A stretch of 15,165 nt of DNA from an uncultured Lachnospiraceae bacterium (GTDB taxonomy: Bacteria; Bacillota; Clostridia; Lachnospirales; Lachnospiraceae). A model generated the notes under the pieces. That model had not been told where the DNA came from. It did not search any database and saw only the letters and a list, made by a program, of their open reading frames with translations. Both the position numbers and the translations under genes were made by a program. This document shows positions 11,328 through 15,165 of this stretch, piece after piece. The stretch's first letter is position 1; the number at the start of each line of letters is the position of its first letter. The stretch spans positions 1-15,165 of the forward strand of contig CAJTMW010000037.1 in NCBI GenBank assembly GCA_910577275.1, given 5' to 3'.

Positions 11328-14045
11328 ATGAAGATAAGAAAGAGAACTATCAGGCGCTATCTTGCGATGTTTTTAGTTCTGGTTCTGTGCATGGGAATGT
11401 CGCTTTCCGCTTTTGCTGATGATATTTCGGCAGTAGAAAATGGAAGCCAGGCTGATGCCACAGAGGGACAGGATGAGGGCGCAGGCGATATCACTGACAT
11501 CGACAGTACGGATAAGCCGGACGGCGGAGCGGATGATGATGCGGATACCCCGTCAGATACGGAGGACACGTCAGATGACAAAGACGCAGACGGCGGAGAC
11601 GATTCATCAGATGATAGCGGCAATGAGCCAGATACGGAAGATACTGGCGACAACGACGGCCAGCCGGATACCGATGATTCTGATGATAATGACAGTCAGC
11701 CGGACACAGACAATCCTGACGACAATGACGGTCAGCCGGATACAGATACCACCGATGACAATGACGGCGAAAAAGATACAGAAAATGTTTATTCTCTCCG
11801 GTTTTCCGTGGAAGGTTCGGGAACCATTGAAATAGTGGTTAACGGAGAAGCTGTAGATACTTCCGCTGATATAAAGGATTTGGACAGAGAAAGTGAGTTT
11901 ACTTTCAGTTTGAACCCGGGCGAGGATACGGAAGTGCAGAGTGTCAGTGCCAGTGGAGCGGAAATCGCCACGCTGGATAGCGGATATACCATCAAAAATG
12001 TTACGGCGGACGAAGTGGTCGTGCAAGTGGAGACAGCCGTTAAGGAACCTGTTGCCGATAAAGTACCGGAAGCCGTTCAGGCGTTTCTGGATGCGGTAGC
12101 GGCACTTCCTTCCGCAGATAAAGTGAATGCGGAAAATGCGGAAGCAATTGGAAATCAGGTAAATGCCCTGCTCGATATGTGGGAGGCTCTTGACGAAAGT
12201 CTCAGCGGACGCGAAGATGTGAGCGCCGCCCTGGAAAAGGTTTATGCGGTTTATGAGGCTGTACTGGCGGCGGAGGAGATTGAAGAAGCAGTTCATTTTC
12301 TGGAGAGTATTCCGGGCTACACTCCGGCTGACAGATTTTATTATAATGGTAAAGAAGTCGCCCAGCTTTATGTTGGAACTTATGCGAATAATCCTGTCTA
12401 CAGCTACACCAATCCTGCCACGGCAATTGTGATAAAGGTGGGAGAAACAGGATATGACCAGAGGCTGTATACAAAGTCTGCCACTTGTTATTGCGGAAAT
12501 GTACTTGTTGAGGAGACACCGGATGCTGAAACGGCAGAATATCAGGCTGGGAATCCTGTTGATTTGGAATGGAGAGAAGGTCTGGGAAGCGCAGAAAATC
12601 CGGTAAGCAAAACTCTTTATGCTGTTTGGGAAAAGGATGATGAGAATCAGGATACCACTTACACAGTTATCCGGGAATATTATGTTGACTATGTTGACGA
12701 AGAAAATCCGGGCGAAAAAGTGGCAAGAGTTACAAGCGCAAAGACAAGCGGTATAGTAGGTGAGGAAATTGACGGCGCAGTTCTGGCAAGCAATAATCCC
12801 AATTGGAGCAAATATACAATAGACGGGGAAACGCTTGACTTTACCTATAAGGACAGTAATCCTGAAAAACTGGTTCTGGTAAAAGATGAGACAGAAAATG
12901 TCATCACTTTGAGATATGTCATTGAGAAAGAACCGGAAGAAGAAACCACTTACACAGTTGTCAGGGAGTACTATGTTGACGAAGGTAATTCGGAGCAAAA
13001 AGTGGCAACAGTTACAGGCGCAAAGACAAGCGGTACAGTAGGTGAGGAAATTGACGGCGCAGTTCTGGCAAGCAATAATCCCAATTGGAGCAAATATACA
13101 ATAGACGGGGAAACGTTTGACTTTACCTATAAGGACAGTAACCCTGAAAAACTGGTTCTGGTAAAAGATGAGACAGAAAATGTCATCACTTTGAAATATG
13201 TGATAAAGAAGGAACCAGAACCAATCCAAACGCCGACCCCAGCCCCGACCGAGGAACCGACGCCGACGGAAGCACCAACCCCGACCGAGGAACCGACGCC
13301 GACAGAAGCACCAACCCCGACCGAGGAACCAACGCCAACGGAAGCACCAACCCCGAGCGAAACGCCGACGCCAACGGAAGCACCGACCCCAACCGAGGAG
13401 CCGATGCCGACAGAAGTACCGGCACCGACTGAGGAACCGACGCCGACAGAAGCACCGACGACACCGCCGGTAACGCCAACTGAAACGCCGGAACCTCCGA
13501 CGCCAACCGCAACTCCGGAAGTACCCACTCCTCCCGCACCGCAGGAGCCTGAGCCTCCTGCAGAACCCGAGGAGCCGGAACCTCCCACGCCGCCCACCCC
13601 TCCTACGAGAGTAATAGAAGTAGTGCCGGAGGTGCCGGAAGTGGTGACGCCTGACGGACCGGATACCCTTGTGGTAATTCCTGACGAAGACGTGGCACGG
13701 GCAGTAGTTTATGAAAGGGTGGTAAATCCGGTGACGGAAGAAACAACCTATGAGCTGAACGAGGAAATTCCCGTTTTGGAGGAAGTGCCGGAAACTGTCA
13801 CAATCGACAGCCCGGATACTGTAATTATCCTTGATGAGGAAGTGCCTCAGGCTTATGTAAAGACGCAGGACCCTGTAACAGATGATTTTGTATACATTCC
13901 TGAGGAGGAAGTACCCCTTGCTTCAATCGGGACTCCTCAAACCGGTGATGCCACAGGTAATCACTGGATGATGTTGTTCATGATGTCTCTAGGCGGAATG
14001 ATTTTCCTCCTCCCAGATGTAATACACAGGAAAAAGAACCGTTAA
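11328..14045 (+). CDS. Large repeat-rich surface protein with sortase signal (MucBP-like repeats)
   Basis: 905 residues from ATG 11328, behind AAAGGAAG; an in-frame upstream ATG at 11283 falls in the riboswitch platform and is rejected. Order: signal peptide about 1-30 (ends SLSAFA); Asp-rich stretch 48-153 with 12-residue DNDGQPDTD-type repeats; beta-rich domain about 154-235; helical segment about 240-325; a domain with a CYC motif (387-389), 330-440; two near-identical MucBP-like repeats (443-536 and 540-630); Pro-Thr-Glu stalk with six 12-residue units (641-712); two related Val/Glu/Pro-rich repeats about 765-862; sorting signal TPQTG (869-873), hydrophobic stretch and RKKNR tail. It should be a covalently anchored adhesin- or binding-type wall protein. 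The riboswitch upstream and class B sortase downstream support this. The ligand is unknown. Confidence 0.9.
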   Translation: MKIRKRTIRRYLAMFLVLVLCMGMSLSAFADDISAVENGSQADATEGQDEGAGDITDIDSTDKPDGGADDDADTPSDTEDTSDDKDADGGDDSSDDSGNEPDTEDTGDNDGQPDTDDSDDNDSQPDTDNPDDNDGQPDTDTTDDNDGEKDTENVYSLRFSVEGSGTIEIVVNGEAVDTSADIKDLDRESEFTFSLNPGEDTEVQSVSASGAEIATLDSGYTIKNVTADEVVVQVETAVKEPVADKVPEAVQAFLDAVAALPSADKVNAENAEAIGNQVNALLDMWEALDESLSGREDVSAALEKVYAVYEAVLAAEEIEEAVHFLESIPGYTPADRFYYNGKEVAQLYVGTYANNPVYSYTNPATAIVIKVGETGYDQRLYTKSATCYCGNVLVEETPDAETAEYQAGNPVDLEWREGLGSAENPVSKTLYAVWEKDDENQDTTYTVIREYYVDYVDEENPGEKVARVTSAKTSGIVGEEIDGAVLASNNPNWSKYTIDGETLDFTYKDSNPEKLVLVKDETENVITLRYVIEKEPEEETTYTVVREYYVDEGNSEQKVATVTGAKTSGTVGEEIDGAVLASNNPNWSKYTIDGETFDFTYKDSNPEKLVLVKDETENVITLKYVIKKEPEPIQTPTPAPTEEPTPTEAPTPTEEPTPTEAPTPTEEPTPTEAPTPSETPTPTEAPTPTEEPMPTEVPAPTEEPTPTEAPTTPPVTPTETPEPPTPTATPEVPTPPAPQEPEPPAEPEEPEPPTPPTPPTRVIEVVPEVPEVVTPDGPDTLVVIPDEDVARAVVYERVVNPVTEETTYELNEEIPVLEEVPETVTIDSPDTVIILDEEVPQAYVKTQDPVTDDFVYIPEEEVPLASIGTPQTGDATGNHWMMLFMMSLGGMIFLLPDVIHRKKNR
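11649..11786 (+). repeat. 36-bp tandem repeat array encoding Asp-rich 12-mers
   Basis: Units start at 11649, 11685, 11721 and 11757 (the last shorter), each beginning GA(C/T)AA(C/T)GA(C/T), with consensus peptide DNDGQPDTDxxD. The acidic stretch may bind calcium or stay extended; such arrays change length by slippage. Confidence 0.8.
12654..13217 (+). repeat. Two near-identical MucBP-like domain repeats (DNA level)
   Basis: Copy A is 12654-12935 and copy B 12945-13217. The central part (12755 to about 12911 in A) differs from B at only about two positions, while the first 80-100 bases differ more and B lacks three codons. The uneven identity suggests recent gene conversion or duplication. 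Confidence 0.85.
13248..13463 (+). repeat. 36-bp tandem repeat array encoding Pro-Thr-Glu stalk
   Basis: Six in-frame units of 36 bp start at 13248, 13284, 13320, 13356, 13392 and 13428, with consensus peptide TEEPTPTEAPTP. The first three are almost identical and the last three diverge. This is a wall-spanning stalk; unit number is probably variable between strains. Confidence 0.88.
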
Positions 14046-14068
14046 AGGGCAAAATCCATGAACAATAA

Positions 14069-14136
14069 GCCGGGTACATAAGTATTTAAGGGTATCCCGG
14101 CAGCTGCGGCACTGGCGGAAGCGTTTCCGCCGGTGC
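14069..14136 (+). promoter_or_regulatory. Two hairpins between surface-protein and sortase genes
   Basis: Hairpin one: GCCGGGTAC (14069-14077) pairs with GTA-T-CCCGGC (14092-14101), with one bulged base. Hairpin two: GCACTGGCGGAA (14109-14120) pairs with TTCCGCCGGTGC (14125-14136), 12 pairs with a four-base loop. Neither has a T run, so they look like message-end stabilisers or a weak attenuator rather than a full terminator. The sortase site AAGGAG begins ten bases later. Confidence 0.6.
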
Positions 14137-14156
14137 TGTCTGCTTAAGGAGAATTT

Positions 14157-14939
14157 ATGAAAAGAAGAATTTGCATGCTGTTATTTTCAGCATTTGCAGT
14201 ATTATGCTTTTTCTCCGCCGTAATGCTTTTGCGTGACAGTATCCGTTCAAAGCATGAAAAAGAAGCCAATCTGATGTTAGCGCAGAAGGTGAGGCAGGCC
14301 GTAAAAATGCAGGAGAAGGACGCTGCGCCGGAGCCCTTAAGCGAGGAGACGGAAGGGGATTTTATTCTGCCCGGGTACAGGGAACTGTGGGAGCAGAATC
14401 AGGATTTATCCGGCTGGCTTACCATAGAGGATTTGGGGATTGATTATCCGGTCATGAATACGCCGGACGACCCCGAATATTATCTGCGGAGGGGCTTTGA
14501 TAAGGAAGAAGCGGTAAGCGGCAGCCTTTTTATCGGTGAAGGCTGGAGCCCGGAGGGCGGGAATACCATTATTTACGGGCACCACATGAAAGACGGAACC
14601 ATGTTTGGAAAGCTGGATGAATACAGTAACTGGGAATATGCAAAGGAACATCCGCTCATCCGGTTTGACACCCTTACGGAAAAAGGAGAATATCAGGTAA
14701 TCGCAGCTTTTTACAGTCAGATACACAGTCTGGAGGAAAAAGACGCTTTCCGCTATTACTGGTATATTGACTTAAGCGACAAAAAAAGATTTGAGGAGTA
14801 TGTAACAAAAGTGAAAGCAGCGTCAATTTATGATACGGGCGTGGAGGCGGTTTATGGAGATAAGCTTCTTACGCTTTCCACCTGCAGCTACCATGCAAAG
14901 GAAGGCAGGTTTGTAGTGGTTGCCAGAAAAACAGGATGA
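14157..14939 (+). CDS. Class B sortase
   Basis: 260 residues, ATG 14157 behind AAGGAG. An N-terminal membrane anchor (about 5-26) and a charged linker lead to the catalytic barrel. The active-site residues are H142 in IIYGHHM, C243 in LTLSTCSY and R251 in EGRFVVVAR, the class B pattern. Sortases cleave the wall-sorting motif between Thr and Gly and join the Thr to a peptidoglycan amine. The neighbouring TPQTG protein is the obvious substrate; class B sortases of Clostridia such as that of Clostridioides difficile accept (S/P)PxTG-type motifs, which fits TPQTG better than classical LPxTG. It lies 111 bases after the surface-protein gene, possibly on the same riboswitch-led transcript. Confidence 0.93.
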   Translation: MKRRICMLLFSAFAVLCFFSAVMLLRDSIRSKHEKEANLMLAQKVRQAVKMQEKDAAPEPLSEETEGDFILPGYRELWEQNQDLSGWLTIEDLGIDYPVMNTPDDPEYYLRRGFDKEEAVSGSLFIGEGWSPEGGNTIIYGHHMKDGTMFGKLDEYSNWEYAKEHPLIRFDTLTEKGEYQVIAAFYSQIHSLEEKDAFRYYWYIDLSDKKRFEEYVTKVKAASIYDTGVEAVYGDKLLTLSTCSYHAKEGRFVVVARKTG

Positions 14940-14972
14940 TAAGTTGATTTTTATATAAAGAGGTATATGGAC

Positions 14973-15165
14973 ATGAAAAGAGGAAAATGGATAGTTCTTC
15001 CCGTTCTTATAGCGGTTCTCTGCCAGTTTGCGCCGGGAACGGTATGGGCATTTTTCGGGGAAACGAAAGCGTTAGTCCGTCCGGCTGCTGCGCTCCCGGC
15101 GGTCACCGATGCGCAGACAGTACAGAACGACAGGGCTGTGATTGATTATTCCAACACAGCGGACG
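14973..15165 (+). CDS. Secreted protein, N-terminal part (possible second transglutaminase-like protein; 3' end outside window)
   Basis: ATG 14973 follows AAAGAGG at nine-base spacing; the in-frame ATG at 14967 is too close to it. The 64 codons visible give a signal peptide (MKRGKWIVLPVLIAVLCQFA, cut after PGTVWA or nearby), an Ala/Pro-rich linker, and the segment RAVIDYSNTAD. From memory, an IDYSNxxDGY-type opening occurs at the start of secreted Lachnospiraceae transglutaminase-like proteins whose C-termini resemble bases 1-302 of this window; this identity is inferred, not proven. It follows the sortase by 33 bases and is probably in the same operon. No sorting signal can be assessed because the end is missing. 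Confidence 0.6.
   Translation, partial: MKRGKWIVLPVLIAVLCQFAPGTVWAFFGETKALVRPAAALPAVTDAQTVQNDRAVIDYSNTAD

Noticed and set aside
11607..13229. Open 540-codon frame on the minus strand opposite the surface-protein gene
   Set aside because: It is antisense to a clear secreted repeat protein, is Ile/Phe/Cys-rich without domains, repeats its own sequence only because the sense gene does, and has no ribosome binding site.
13248..13463. Possible CRISPR array from regular 36-bp repeats
   Set aside because: Units are contiguous with no unique spacers and stay in frame in a coding sequence.
13127..13597. Gly/Val/Ser-rich minus-strand frame over the Pro-Thr-Glu stalk
   Set aside because: It is the complement of the 36-bp array; low complexity and no start signals.

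Overview
The window looks like chromosome of a Gram-positive gut-type Clostridia, most likely Lachnospiraceae. This rests on moderate GC, strong AGGAGG-type ribosome binding sites, YesM/YesN-type sensing, a class I cyclic-di-GMP riboswitch, a class B sortase and a TPQTG-anchored surface protein. Family placement is inference; there is no rRNA or tRNA to fix it.

Layout. (1) 1-548: the 3' end of a transglutaminase-like gene and a 57-codon small gene. (2) 561-4000, minus strand: a YesN/AraC-type response regulator and a YesM-type histidine kinase, read away from (3) 4189-9155, plus strand: a carbohydrate operon with Gfo/Idh/MocA oxidoreductase, ThuA-like protein, lipoprotein solute-binding protein and two CUT1 permeases. 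Divergent promoters sit in the 188-base gap. No ATPase is encoded, so the transporter probably borrows a shared one. The two-component system probably senses an extracytoplasmic sugar cue and turns on the operon.

(4) 9156-9946 is a scar region. It holds two nearly identical 122-bp direct repeats, each carrying the leader and first 15 codons of a tyrosine recombinase gene. Between them lie the catalytic 3' end (domains V and VI) of a group II intron, a roughly 275-bp unit with 28-bp imperfect inverted ends around a 39-codon gene with its own promoter and terminator, and an XRE-type regulator gene cut off where the second repeat begins. (5) 9947-10810 is the intact solitary tyrosine recombinase.

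(6) 10811-15165 is a cell-surface module: a noncoding stretch with hairpins, a class I cyclic-di-GMP riboswitch, a 905-residue repeat-rich surface protein with a sortase signal, a class B sortase, and the start of a secreted protein that by its N-terminus may be a second transglutaminase-like protein. The likely logic is that cyclic-di-GMP level sets production of the surface protein, and perhaps the sortase that anchors it. The most interesting points are the riboswitch with overlapping alternative pairings just before the adhesin gene, and the nested mobile-element debris beside the recombinase.
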